In this document: piece by piece, positions 26,705 to 36,443 of the stretch | Layout of the letters: every line of letters starts with the position of its first letter | How positions within the stretch are numbered: the first letter of the stretch is position 1 | Assembly: GCA_900471485.1 (NCBI GenBank) | Contig: UCEU01000004.1 | Coordinates: 62,001 to 126,000 of the forward strand | Direction of reading: 5' to 3' | Source: Hyphomicrobiales bacterium | GTDB taxonomy: Bacteria > Pseudomonadota > Alphaproteobacteria > Rhizobiales > Rhizobiaceae | DNA length: 64,000 nucleotides | The notes under the pieces: generated by a model | The model's database searches: none | Told to the model about the DNA's origin: nothing | What the model saw: the letters and a program-made list of their open reading frames with translations, nothing else | Made by a program: the position numbers and the translations under genes

Positions 26705-27943
26705 ATGACGATCAAGACTACACTCATGGCCACGCTATCCGTGCTCGCGATCACCGCGACGAGCCTGAAGGCGGAAGACCTGACGCTCTGGACGCTGAAT
26801 TTCGACAACAACGCCGCCAACGTCGCGCTCAAGAAGGTCGCAACCGACTTCGAAGCTGCAAATCCCGGCACAAAGGTTGAAATCGTTCAGCGCGCCATCG
26901 ACGAACACAAGACCGCGCTGCGCGTCGCGGCCGGCTCGAACAAAGGCCCCGACATCTACTTCAGCTGGGCAGGCCTTGGCCTGGGCGGCGAATATGTGAA
27001 GGCTGGCCTTTCGGCGCCGCTCGACAAATATTACACCGAATACAAGTGGAACGATGAGCTGCTGCCGGCGGCCGCCGCATTCGCCGACCTCTATCCCGGT
27101 GGCAAGCATGGCGTTCCCTTCACCTTCAAGGGCGAAGCCGTCTATTACAACAAGAAGCTGTTCCAGCAGGCCGGCATCACCGAAGAGCCGAAGACCTATG
27201 AAGAGTTTCTGGCCGACGCTGAAAAGCTGAAGGCCGCGGGCATTCCCGCCTTCACCTTCGGCGGATCGGTCAACTGGCACGTCATGCGCCTGATGGACGT
27301 CATCCTGGAAACGAAGTGCGGCGCCGAAAAGCACGACGCGCTGAAGGCCATGAAGGCGGACTGGTCCACGGAGCCTTGCGCCACCGACGCCTTCACCGAA
27401 TTCGCCAAGTGGACGAAGGATTACACGCTGCAGCCTTTCATGGGCATCGACAACAAGCAGTCCTATAGCCTGTTCACGGCAGGACGCGCGGCGATGATGC
27501 TCGAAGGCGACTGGCTGGTCAGCCAGCTGGAAACCAGCGGCGCCAACCTCGACGACTACGGCATGTTCCCGTTCCCGACCAACACGCAGCGCCTCTACGG
27601 TTTTGCCGAGTACAACTACATCAGCACCAAGAGCCCGCATCCGGATCTTGCCGCGAAGTTCCTCGACTACTTCCTGTCGACCAAGGTCCAGCAGGATCTC
27701 GTCGGCCAGATCAGCGCGACATCGGTCAACAAGAACGTCCAGTACGCGAACCAGAAGCCGCTGGAGGCCGAATGGCTGGATGTCTTCAAGACCTACGGCA
27801 AGGTCTACATGAACGGCGACCAGGCCTTCCCGCTTGACGTCACGACCGAGTATTTCCGCGTGATCAACGACGTCGCCGCCGGCAACACGGCACCTGCCGA
27901 TGCAGCAAAGCAGTTGCAGACGTTCATCGCCGGTCGCACCTAA
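26705..27943 (+). CDS. Sugar ABC transporter substrate-binding protein (family 1)
   Basis: 412-aa periplasmic binding protein: signal peptide to about residue 23 (cleavage after SLKA), then DLTLWTLNFD and the family pattern FTAGRAAMMLEGDW. GGGAGGG precedes ATG 26705; a longer frame from 26639 would lack a signal at its N-terminus. First gene of a five-gene operon with two permeases, a predicted glycosidase and an ATPase, controlled by the divergent ROK gene. An oligosaccharide or glycoside substrate is likely. Confidence 0.92.
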   Translation: MTIKTTLMATLSVLAITATSLKAEDLTLWTLNFDNNAANVALKKVATDFEAANPGTKVEIVQRAIDEHKTALRVAAGSNKGPDIYFSWAGLGLGGEYVKAGLSAPLDKYYTEYKWNDELLPAAAAFADLYPGGKHGVPFTFKGEAVYYNKKLFQQAGITEEPKTYEEFLADAEKLKAAGIPAFTFGGSVNWHVMRLMDVILETKCGAEKHDALKAMKADWSTEPCATDAFTEFAKWTKDYTLQPFMGIDNKQSYSLFTAGRAAMMLEGDWLVSQLETSGANLDDYGMFPFPTNTQRLYGFAEYNYISTKSPHPDLAAKFLDYFLSTKVQQDLVGQISATSVNKNVQYANQKPLEAEWLDVFKTYGKVYMNGDQAFPLDVTTEYFRVINDVAAGNTAPADAAKQLQTFIAGRT

Positions 27944-27959
27944 GTCCTCCCAGGACACC

Positions 27960-27989
27960 GGTCGGTCCCGCACCTTGCTGGGACCGACC
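27960..27989 (+). terminator. Intercistronic hairpin after the binding-protein gene
   Basis: Perfect 10-bp stem (GGTCGGTCCC / GGGACCGACC) with a loop that adds three inner pairs, 16 bp after the stop. No U-run. Same position as the hairpin at 1312 in the other sugar operon; likely stabilises the binding-protein mRNA or limits read-through to the permeases. Confidence 0.6.
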
Positions 27990-28042
27990 ACCGCTCAATC
28001 CAATGCCACTCGCCAGACACACGTCGCGCGGAGCAGATACCC

Positions 28043-28939
28043 ATGTCATTGAAAAACCGAACACACGACCCGCGCTTCCAGGCGCTCCTGTTGCTCGCGC
28101 CGGCCATGGCGATCTACGCGGTCTTCGCGCTCTACCCGATGCTGAACGTCGTGGTTCTCAGCTTCCAGAAGTGGAACGGGCTGGATCCGCAGCGCCCCTT
28201 TGTCGGCCTGGCGAACTACCAGTACATCTTCACGCGCGATCCGGTGTTCTGGGTCGCCTTCAAGAACACGGTCATCTGGACCGTCATGTCGGTGATCTTC
28301 CCGCCGATGGTCGGCCTGCTTCTGGCGCTCACGCTCAATCAGAAGATCTTCGGCCGCAACACGTTTCGCGCCATCTTCTATCTCCCCGTCATCATCGCGC
28401 CGATCGCGGTCGCAACGATGTGGAAATGGATGTACGACCCTTTCTTCGGTCTGTTCAGCCAGCTGATGACCAATATGGGCCTGCAGATGTGGATCAAGGA
28501 CTGGCTCGGCGACAAGAACATTGCGCTCTACTCGGTCTTCGTCGCCTATCTCTGGCAGTCCGTCGGCTTCTCGATGGTGCTGTTCCTCGCCGGCCTTCAG
28601 AACGTATCGCAGACGCTGGTCGAAGCCGCCCGCATAGACGGCGCCGGCCGCTGGGCGATCTTCAAGCATGTAACCTTCCCGGCGTTACGCACCACAATGA
28701 CTATCGTGCTTGTTCTGTCCATTATCTCGTCGCTGAAGGCATTCGATATCGTCTACGGCCTCACCGGCGGCGGACCGGCGCAATCCACGCAGATGCTGGC
28801 GCTCTGGGCCTTCACGCAGGCGATGCAGATCTTCGACTTCGGTCGCGGCGCCGCCATCTCGGTCGTCCTGCTGCTGATCACAATCGCGATCGTCGTGCCG
28901 TACCTGCGCTGGACGCAGAAGCATGAGGACACCGAATAA
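28043..28939 (+). CDS. Sugar ABC transporter permease (MalF/UgpA type)
   Basis: 298 aa, six predicted TM helices, EAA loop EAARIDGAGRW. The stop codon overlaps the next permease's ATG by one base (TAATG), showing translational coupling. Forms the channel with the gene at 28939. Confidence 0.92.
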   Translation: MSLKNRTHDPRFQALLLLAPAMAIYAVFALYPMLNVVVLSFQKWNGLDPQRPFVGLANYQYIFTRDPVFWVAFKNTVIWTVMSVIFPPMVGLLLALTLNQKIFGRNTFRAIFYLPVIIAPIAVATMWKWMYDPFFGLFSQLMTNMGLQMWIKDWLGDKNIALYSVFVAYLWQSVGFSMVLFLAGLQNVSQTLVEAARIDGAGRWAIFKHVTFPALRTTMTIVLVLSIISSLKAFDIVYGLTGGGPAQSTQMLALWAFTQAMQIFDFGRGAAISVVLLLITIAIVVPYLRWTQKHEDTE

Positions 28940-29826
28940 TGACGATGACATCATCAGGACCGATCTCTGTGTCTGAAACCATCACCACCACGAACAAGCC
29001 CGGCCGTGACCCCGTCCTGATCGGCCTGTGGATCGCGCTGATCATCGTCGCGCTCGTCTGGTTCGCGCCTTTCGTCTTTATCGTCTTCACATCGCTGAAG
29101 ACGAAGGCGGCGGTGACAAGCACCGGCGCGTTCATGCCGCCGGTCGAGTTCGCCTTCGAGAACTACGCCAGTGCATGGAGCCGCGGCAACTTCGCCGAGT
29201 CGTTCATGAACAGCGTGATCATCACCGTCTTCAAGGTGCCGCTCGGCCTCGCCATGTCGGCGATGGCGGCCTATGCGCTCGCGAAGATCAAGATGAAGGT
29301 AAGTAAGCTCCTGCTGCTTATCGTCGTCTTCGGAACCATGATCCCGTTCCAGGTGATGCTGGCGCCGCTCTTCACGCTGGTCAATTCCTTCGGCCTGATC
29401 GACACCTATCCCGGCGTCATCTTGCCCTACATCGCCTTCGGCGTTCCCTACCAGGTCTTCATCCTGCACGGCTTCTTCAAGGGCCTGCCGAAGGAGTTGT
29501 CCGAGGCAGCACTCATCGACGGCGCCACTCATTTCACCATCTTCCGGCGCATCTTCCTGCCGGTCTGCCTGCCGGTTCTGGCTGCGCTCCTCATCCTCGA
29601 CTTCGTGTCCACCTGGAACGAATTCGCGATGGCACTCGTCCTTCTGCAGGATCAGCACATGTGGACGCTGCCACTCGGCCTGATGTCCTTCCAGGGCCAG
29701 TTCTCCAGCGATTACGGGCAGTTGAACGCCGCCATCGTCATGACGGTCCTGCCCGCAACGCTCGTCTATCTCATTTTCCAACGGTACTTCGTCTCAGGCC
29801 TCACCTCTGGTGCGGTCAAAGGCTGA
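28939..29826 (+). CDS. Sugar ABC transporter permease (MalG/UgpE type)
   Basis: 295 aa, six predicted TM helices, EAA loop EAALIDGATHF and the usual C-terminal YFVSGLTSGAVKG. A 30-residue hydrophilic N-terminal tail precedes TM1. An in-frame second ATG at 28945 is possible. Coupled to the previous permease. Confidence 0.92.
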   Translation: MTMTSSGPISVSETITTTNKPGRDPVLIGLWIALIIVALVWFAPFVFIVFTSLKTKAAVTSTGAFMPPVEFAFENYASAWSRGNFAESFMNSVIITVFKVPLGLAMSAMAAYALAKIKMKVSKLLLLIVVFGTMIPFQVMLAPLFTLVNSFGLIDTYPGVILPYIAFGVPYQVFILHGFFKGLPKELSEAALIDGATHFTIFRRIFLPVCLPVLAALLILDFVSTWNEFAMALVLLQDQHMWTLPLGLMSFQGQFSSDYGQLNAAIVMTVLPATLVYLIFQRYFVSGLTSGAVKG

Positions 29827-29862
29827 GCGACCGAAATTTAAAGTCTTTCGAGGAGATCTTTC

Positions 29863-31383
29863 ATGTCCACAGCAACAGTCGAAAAATGGGGTGTGTTCGA
29901 AGCGGCCTTCAACGGCCCGTCTAGCGGCAATCCCTATCTCGATGTGAGCCTCGACGCCGTCTTCACCCACAAGAGCCGCGAAGTTCGCGTGCCGGGCTTT
30001 TATGATGGCGACGGCGTCTATCGCGTGCGCTTCATGCCCGATGTCGAAGGCGAGTGGTCGTTCCAGACGCGTTCGCAGACCGCCGAGCTGAACGGCAAGA
30101 CCGGCGCATTCGTCGCGACCGCACCGTCTGCGGGCAACCATGGCCCGGTTCGCGTGCGCAACAAGTTCCATTTCGCCTATGCCGACGGCAAGCCGTTCCT
30201 CTCCTTCGGCACGACCTGCTACGCCTGGACGCACCAGCCGCTAGAGATGCAGGCGCAGACGCTCGAGACGCTGAAGACCGCCGGCTTCAACAAGATCCGC
30301 ATGGGCGTATTCCCCAAGGACTACCCCTATAACACCAACGAACCGCTCTACCCCTCTTTTGAGAACGGCGCCGACGGCAAGGAAGATTTCGATCGTCCGA
30401 ACCCGGTCATGTTCCGCCATTTCGAACAGCAGGTCGCGGCTCTCTGCGAACTCGGGATCGAAGCCGACATCATCATGTTCCACCCCTACGATCGCTGGGG
30501 CTATGCCGATATGTCGGCCGAGCAGGACTTCCGTTATGTCGCCTATCTCGCGGCTCGTCTTGCCGCTTATCGTAACGTCTGGTGGGCGCTCGCCAACGAA
30601 TACGACTTCCTGCTCGACACCAAGCCGGTGGAGCAATGGGACCGCTACTTCCACATCCTGGAAGAGAACGATCCCTATCAGCACCTGAAGTCGATCCACA
30701 ACGGCGAAGTGTCGATGAACTTCGATCACCGTAAGCCATGGGTTACGCACACCTGCATTCAGAACCCGGACGTCAAGCTGACGCAGACCTGGCGCGACGC
30801 TTACGGCAAGCCCGTCGTCAACGACGAGCCGGAATATGAAGGCAACATCGTTCAGTGCTGGGGCAACCTGACGGCGCAGGAACTGGTGCACCGCTTCTGG
30901 ATCACCGTGACGCGCGGCGGCTATGCCGGACATGGGGAAACCTATTCGCACCCCGACGACCTGATCTGGTGGGCCAAGGGCGGCGAGCTGCGCGGCGAGG
31001 CGTGGAAGCGCATCGGCTTCTTCCGTGACCTCCTTGAGCAGGACGTGACACACGGCCTGGATCCCATGGGTGCTGTCGGCGAATGGCCGTGGACCCGCGT
31101 TTCCGGCGTGCGCGATGGCAGCAGCGACCTGCGCTACATCTATCTCGGCGAGCATCAGCCCGTCGTCTGGTCCTCGGGCTTCCCGAAAGACAGCGACAAC
31201 TACGAAGTCGACATCATCGACACGTGGAACATGACGATCACGCCCGCCAAAAAGGTGGAGGCACCGATCCCGCATCCGACGCGCCACGGCGCGATCGTGC
31301 GCGGCGGCAAGGTGGATGCCGCATTCGGCGTCGAGCTGCCGGGCAAGCCATATCTGGCACTTCGCGTGCGCAGCAAGCGTTGA
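29863..31383 (+). CDS. DUF5060/DUF4038-type predicted glycoside hydrolase
   Basis: 506 aa, no signal peptide, so cytoplasmic. The first 90 residues are an immunoglobulin-like DUF5060 domain (FEAAFNG, YRVRFMPDVEGEWSF); residues 100-410 look like a clan GH-A TIM barrel of the DUF4038 kind, with candidate acid/base E246 (ALANEYDF) and nucleophile E322 (VNDEPEYEG); the C-terminus is a small beta domain like DUF5605. Encoded between permeases and ATPase, it would hydrolyse the imported glycoside inside the cell. Activity is inferred; the substrate is unknown. Confidence 0.83.
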   Translation: MSTATVEKWGVFEAAFNGPSSGNPYLDVSLDAVFTHKSREVRVPGFYDGDGVYRVRFMPDVEGEWSFQTRSQTAELNGKTGAFVATAPSAGNHGPVRVRNKFHFAYADGKPFLSFGTTCYAWTHQPLEMQAQTLETLKTAGFNKIRMGVFPKDYPYNTNEPLYPSFENGADGKEDFDRPNPVMFRHFEQQVAALCELGIEADIIMFHPYDRWGYADMSAEQDFRYVAYLAARLAAYRNVWWALANEYDFLLDTKPVEQWDRYFHILEENDPYQHLKSIHNGEVSMNFDHRKPWVTHTCIQNPDVKLTQTWRDAYGKPVVNDEPEYEGNIVQCWGNLTAQELVHRFWITVTRGGYAGHGETYSHPDDLIWWAKGGELRGEAWKRIGFFRDLLEQDVTHGLDPMGAVGEWPWTRVSGVRDGSSDLRYIYLGEHQPVVWSSGFPKDSDNYEVDIIDTWNMTITPAKKVEAPIPHPTRHGAIVRGGKVDAAFGVELPGKPYLALRVRSKR

Positions 31384-31407
31384 GCAGGTCTCACAGGGAG
31401 GAACTCT

Positions 31408-32472
<1,065 letters not shown>

Positions 32473-33078
32473 CGTTGACCGAGCTATGGGCATCACCTGC
32501 GGCCGCTGGTTTTACACAGGGGTTCCAAGGGGCTGCGGAGCGCGACGATCCAGCCTTTAAATGCGAAGCATTCCCGCCCGAAACTCCGGAGAGCTGGCGC
32601 TCCCATCGCAGTTCTGCCTGACGCTCCTAAATTCTGAGCGTGTCTCAGGTCTCTTTTGAGTGTTACTATCGCGAAGCTTGTCTCCCGGGATCGGATCGGT
32701 CCGATCCCGGGAGACAGTTGGTTCTGTTCCATTGGAGGGTGCGCAGGCTTCGCTAGAAGACATACAGCCCAACGAGCCACCGGCGATGAATACAGAGCAA
32801 ACGGTCAGTCGACCGGCCCCGACCAAGCATAGTTCACCGGCGCCGTCAGGCCGGAGCTTCCGACCGCCAGCAGGGTAGTCCCGGTGGCATTGATGATCGA
32901 CATTCCGGCCGCAAGGAGTGCGCGACCTCGTTCAATAATAGAGGGTTATGATGCGTCAAAATCTCACGTGCGAAGTAACTGACGTTTCAATCTCTCAGCG
33001 TCTCTAAAGGCACGGATCTCAGGTTCACATCCCATCAAGGCCTACTGAATTTTGCAAGTCGAGCGGGAATTTTTGTAT
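32473..33078. other. 606-bp gene-free region
   Basis: Separates the convergent ends of the sugar operon and the organosulfur operon. Short open frames on both strands have no domain or ribosome site. Its only clear structure is the perfect palindrome at 32679-32716. It could be eroded mobile or coding DNA, but nothing recognisable remains. Confidence 0.5.
32679..32716. terminator. 16-bp perfect palindromic hairpin, probable bidirectional terminator
   Basis: TGTCTCCCGGGATCGG (32679-32694) pairs with its exact complement at 32701-32716 around the loop ATCGGT. It lies 207 bp past the ATPase stop and 362 bp from the end of the convergent gene. A T-rich stretch (GTTGGTTCTGTTC) follows on the plus strand. 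Confidence 0.55.
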
Positions 33079-34173
33079 CTACGCTGTTCGCGCCGGGGAG
33101 ATCGTCACTTGCCGTAATAGTGGCAGCAAGTCGTTGCCCTGACGTTTGATCTCCGAGAGATACGGCGTATCGGACAGCACGAAGTGCGTGACGCCAAGCT
33201 CCTGATACTTGCGGAGTGACCTGGCGACGTCTTCGGCCGAACCGACCAGCCATGTCGTGCTGGCACCGCCGCCGCCATATTTGCCGGGCGCGGTGTAGAG
33301 GTTGTCGTCGAGAACGTCGCCCGCCCGGTGCAGGTCGAACAGTCGCTGCTGGCCGACGGCGACGGCCCTGCGGTGATCGCTCCAGCTGACGTTGCCTTGT
33401 GCCATCTCCGCCACCTTCGCTTCTGCGTCAACCCAGGCCTGCTCGGTGGTGTCGCGCACCAGCGTGGTGATCCGGAGGCCGAATTCCAGCGGCGGCAGAT
33501 TCCGGTCGAGCTCCCGGCTCAGCGCTTTCAGGCGGGCGATGCGCTCGCGGACGCCATCGAGCGGCTCGCCCCAGAAGAGTTGGACGTCCGCCTCGGTTGC
33601 AGCCACCCTTTCGGCCGCCTCGGAGGCACCGCCGAAATAGAGCTTCGGGTGGCGACGGTCGCCACGCGCCTCGATGCGCGGCACGACGGTCGATTCGGTG
33701 ACGCCGAAGTGCTCGCCGTCATAGCTGACGTTCTCCTCGGTCCAGAGCCTGCGGACCAGCCGCATGAATTCCCTTGTGCGGGCGTAGCGCTGCGCTTGGT
33801 CGCCCTCCCTGTCGCCATAGGCGGCGAGATTGTCGAGGCCGGAGACGATGTTGACGCGAACGCGACCGCCTGTGAGATGGTCAAGTGTCGCAGCGGCGGA
33901 AGCAAAGTTCGCCGGTCGCCAGTAGCCGGGGCGGATCGCGATCAACGGCTCGAACGTCGTCGTGCTCGCAGCGAGGGCTGCGGCTACGGTGAAGGTGTCC
34001 GGTCTGCCCCAGCCTGTTCCGATGAGCGCGCCTTTCCAGCCATGCTCCTCGAGTGCGCGGGCCTGTTTCGTCAGCGTGGCGAGGCTGTTGTGATTGTCGA
34101 CAACGATGTCGCCACGATGGCCCGGCCTCGTGTCATTCGGAATGTACCAGAGGAACTCGCTGTCTTTGCTCAT
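33079..34173 (-). CDS. LLM flavin-dependent monooxygenase, SsuD (alkanesulfonate monooxygenase)-like
   Basis: 364 aa, bacterial luciferase-like TIM barrel using FMNH2 and O2. SsuD-like blocks are visible: FLWYIPNDTRPG at the start, TLDHLTGGRVRVNIVSG, YFGGASEAAE, LFWGEP, and near the end WLVGSAEDVARSL and HFVLSDTPYL. SsuD enzymes desulfonate alkanesulfonates to aldehyde plus sulfite. Last gene of the five-gene minus operon from 39253, with SfnG-, DszB- and DszC-like enzymes. Weak AGGC ribosome site. Exact sulfonate unknown. Confidence 0.87.
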   Translation of the reverse strand: MSKDSEFLWYIPNDTRPGHRGDIVVDNHNSLATLTKQARALEEHGWKGALIGTGWGRPDTFTVAAALAASTTTFEPLIAIRPGYWRPANFASAAATLDHLTGGRVRVNIVSGLDNLAAYGDREGDQAQRYARTREFMRLVRRLWTEENVSYDGEHFGVTESTVVPRIEARGDRRHPKLYFGGASEAAERVAATEADVQLFWGEPLDGVRERIARLKALSRELDRNLPPLEFGLRITTLVRDTTEQAWVDAEAKVAEMAQGNVSWSDHRRAVAVGQQRLFDLHRAGDVLDDNLYTAPGKYGGGGASTTWLVGSAEDVARSLRKYQELGVTHFVLSDTPYLSEIKRQGNDLLPLLRQVTISPARTA

Positions 34174-34225
34174 AATTTGCCTGCGCTTGTGAAATCAAAC
34201 AGTGAAATCCGAGATCACCATTCCG

Positions 34226-35380
34226 CTATCGCGATGCGAGACGCCCGAGCGCGTTACGGGCGGCGATCGTGCGGATCATGTGGCTTTGCGGCGCATGGGA
34301 GCGGGCCGTGATGGCGTCTCGATGGTGACGCTCCAGCTGGAAGTCGCGGTTGAGACCGGGGTTTCCGGCAAGCTCGAGGGCGAGGCTCGTGATGGCGACC
34401 GCGTTATCGATGACGACATGGCGGACATGCATGCCATCAAGTCCGACGACCCTGCCGGCATCGACATCCTCGCCGAGCGAGCGCAGCAATCGGGCATTGG
34501 TCGCCAGCCGCACCTCGATTTCTCCCAGACCGTCCTGAATACGGGGAACGGTCGAGAGCGGCGCGCCGAGGCTTGCCGGCGTGTGGTGGGCGGCGAAGGC
34601 GAGCACCCGGTCGTGCGCAGAAAGCGCAACGCCGTGGTAAACCGCACCGATCAGCGAGAAGAAAAAGGCGGTTGCGTGTTCCTCACGGCGCAGCGGCTCG
34701 GAGGCCGCCTGGGCTTCGATCATGTCTTCGAGCGGAATGACGACGTCGTCGAGGATGATGTCGTCGCTGGCGGTTGCATGCATGCCGGCGGCGTTCCAGG
34801 TCTTTTCGATACGCAGGCCGGGGCTGTCGGTCGGAACGAGGAAGGAAGCCAGGCGCGGTTCCGCCTCGTCGATCAGCGCCAGCAGCGCCACCCATTTGAG
34901 CACGGGTATGCCGGTGACGTAGCTCTTGTGGCCGGTGATGCGCCAGGTGTCGCCGTAGCGGCGGGCGATGGTCTCGGGCAGTGCGCCGTGGGCGGGAGAG
35001 CCGATGCGGGGTTCGGCCTGGGCGGCGTTGATCAGGGCCGGGCCGAGTCTGTTGGCCGAAAGCACGCGCTCGGCGAGGTGAGCCGGCCACTTGGCGAAGC
35101 GGCGCAGGCTGTAGTGGCTGTTGTAATGCATGGCGAGCACGAGCGCGGTCGAGGGTTCGCCGCGCGCGATCTCGCTGATCACCGCTTGCGCCTCGGCAAG
35201 GCCGCCGCCGTGGCCGCCATGCTCGGGTGCCGTCACCAGCCCAAGCAGGCCGGCTTCGAAGAGGCGCGTGAAGTTCTCGAAAGGAAAATCCCCCGTTTTA
35301 TCGTAGTGAGCGGCGCGTTCGGCGAAATCGACGGCGAGGCGCCGTGCCTTGTCGACCGGATCGATCTTTTCCTGAAGCAT
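34226..35380 (-). CDS. Acyl-CoA dehydrogenase-fold flavin monooxygenase (DszC/SfnB-like)
   Basis: 384 aa, ACAD fold (FPFENFTRLFEAGLLGLVTAPEHGG, WRITGHKSYVTG, LDDVVIPLEDM). The family includes DszC and SfnB, which use reduced flavin for S-oxygenation instead of dehydrogenating acyl-CoA. The operon context (SsuD-, SfnG- and DszB-like neighbours, no CoA genes) favours the monooxygenase role. It is more divergent from DszC than the copies at 50352 and 53308. GGGAGA precedes the ATG. Confidence 0.82.
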   Translation of the reverse strand: MLQEKIDPVDKARRLAVDFAERAAHYDKTGDFPFENFTRLFEAGLLGLVTAPEHGGHGGGLAEAQAVISEIARGEPSTALVLAMHYNSHYSLRRFAKWPAHLAERVLSANRLGPALINAAQAEPRIGSPAHGALPETIARRYGDTWRITGHKSYVTGIPVLKWVALLALIDEAEPRLASFLVPTDSPGLRIEKTWNAAGMHATASDDIILDDVVIPLEDMIEAQAASEPLRREEHATAFFFSLIGAVYHGVALSAHDRVLAFAAHHTPASLGAPLSTVPRIQDGLGEIEVRLATNARLLRSLGEDVDAGRVVGLDGMHVRHVVIDNAVAITSLALELAGNPGLNRDFQLERHHRDAITARSHAPQSHMIRTIAARNALGRLASR

Positions 35381-35395
35381 GATGTGCTCTCCCGA

Positions 35396-36433
35396 TCAGG
35401 CCACGGCGCGCCGATCGAAGGCGTCGATGTGGCGCCGGTCGACCCAGTCGGCGATGTCGAAATCGGCGGCGAGGAAGCCGAAATCGCGCAGGAAGTCCTT
35501 GTAGCGGCCGATCGCCTCCACCAGTTCGGGCTGGAGGCCAAGGCCCAGGTGCTTGTGGATGTCCGGGCCATTGGCGGCGAGAACCTGTTCCTCCGTGGCA
35601 CCGGCCTCGCGCGCGACGAAGCGTCTCGTTTCATCGGGATGCGCCTCGGCCCAGGCGCTTGCCTTGAAGATCGAGTCCAGCAGGCGCGCGACCAGATCCG
35701 GCCGCTCGTCGGCCAAAAGCTCGTCCACCGTCAGTACGCGCGGCGAGCCAGAATTGATGCGGATCTTCGGATCGGGGTGGAAGCCGAACTCCGCCACCTC
35801 GACGGCGCCGATGAGGTTGGCGACATTGATCCCCGCCGTACCCTTCACGTAGATGGCGTCGACGTCGCCGCGAATAAGCGCCGCGACCTCCTCGCCATAG
35901 GCCTGCCTGCGCTTCAACCCGAAGAGCGACGGACCTTCCTGCGTCGACAGCACCGAGTCCGAAAGTGCGATGTCGACGATCTCGACGCTATCGAGCGCCA
36001 GCCCTTCCAGCGAGAGGGCGGAAACCAGCCCCTTGAGCGCCGTGGCGCGCATGAAGTCGACGATGCCCTCGGGGCGGCGGGCGATGCCGAAGCGTCTTCC
36101 CTTCAGGTCCCGCGTGGTCTTGATGCCTGTCTCCGGCAGGGTGATGATCGCCTGGAACTCGTCGGTCCAGGTGATGCCGATCAGCCGCGTCTTGCGGCCT
36201 TCGGAGCGGGCACGAATGGGCGGGACATTGCCGCCATGGCGGAACGACCAGTCGAGCGTGTGGTTGAAGTGACTCTGGCGGATGTTGCGGTCCGGAGAAT
36301 CGATGATCGACTTCAGCGTCACGCCGTCCTTGCGGAAGTTCTCCTCGAGATAGCCGAGCTGCGCGGCAAGGCCGACGGGTGTCGGCACCGGGCAGCGCGT
36401 GTACCAGATTTCGGAAATGGCATTGCTTGTCAT
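35396..36433 (-). CDS. DszB-type sulfinate desulfinase homologue
   Basis: 345 aa of SsuA/periplasmic-binding fold but with no signal peptide, so cytoplasmic. It matches the DszB (2'-hydroxybiphenyl-2-sulfinate desulfinase) pattern as I recall it: Cys14 in RCPVP, His55 in QSHF, Arg65 in SFRHGG followed by NVPPI, and RTRLxGIT-like KTRLIGIT. DszB uses Cys27, His60 and Arg70; the 10-residue His-Arg spacing is the same here. It would release sulfite from a sulfinate made by the neighbouring monooxygenases. It is often mislabelled as an ABC binding protein. AGGAG precedes the ATG. Confidence 0.78.
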   Translation of the reverse strand: MTSNAISEIWYTRCPVPTPVGLAAQLGYLEENFRKDGVTLKSIIDSPDRNIRQSHFNHTLDWSFRHGGNVPPIRARSEGRKTRLIGITWTDEFQAIITLPETGIKTTRDLKGRRFGIARRPEGIVDFMRATALKGLVSALSLEGLALDSVEIVDIALSDSVLSTQEGPSLFGLKRRQAYGEEVAALIRGDVDAIYVKGTAGINVANLIGAVEVAEFGFHPDPKIRINSGSPRVLTVDELLADERPDLVARLLDSIFKASAWAEAHPDETRRFVAREAGATEEQVLAANGPDIHKHLGLGLQPELVEAIGRYKDFLRDFGFLAADFDIADWVDRRHIDAFDRRAVA

Positions 36434-36443
36434 GGCGTTTCTC

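Noticed and set aside
32557..32826. Short minus-strand coding frame in the 606-bp gap
   Set aside because: No ribosome site, runs through the 16-bp palindrome, no recognisable domain.
35396..36433. Call as an SsuA-type periplasmic sulfonate-binding protein
   Set aside because: No signal peptide, and the Cys/His/Arg pattern and flanking motifs match DszB instead.
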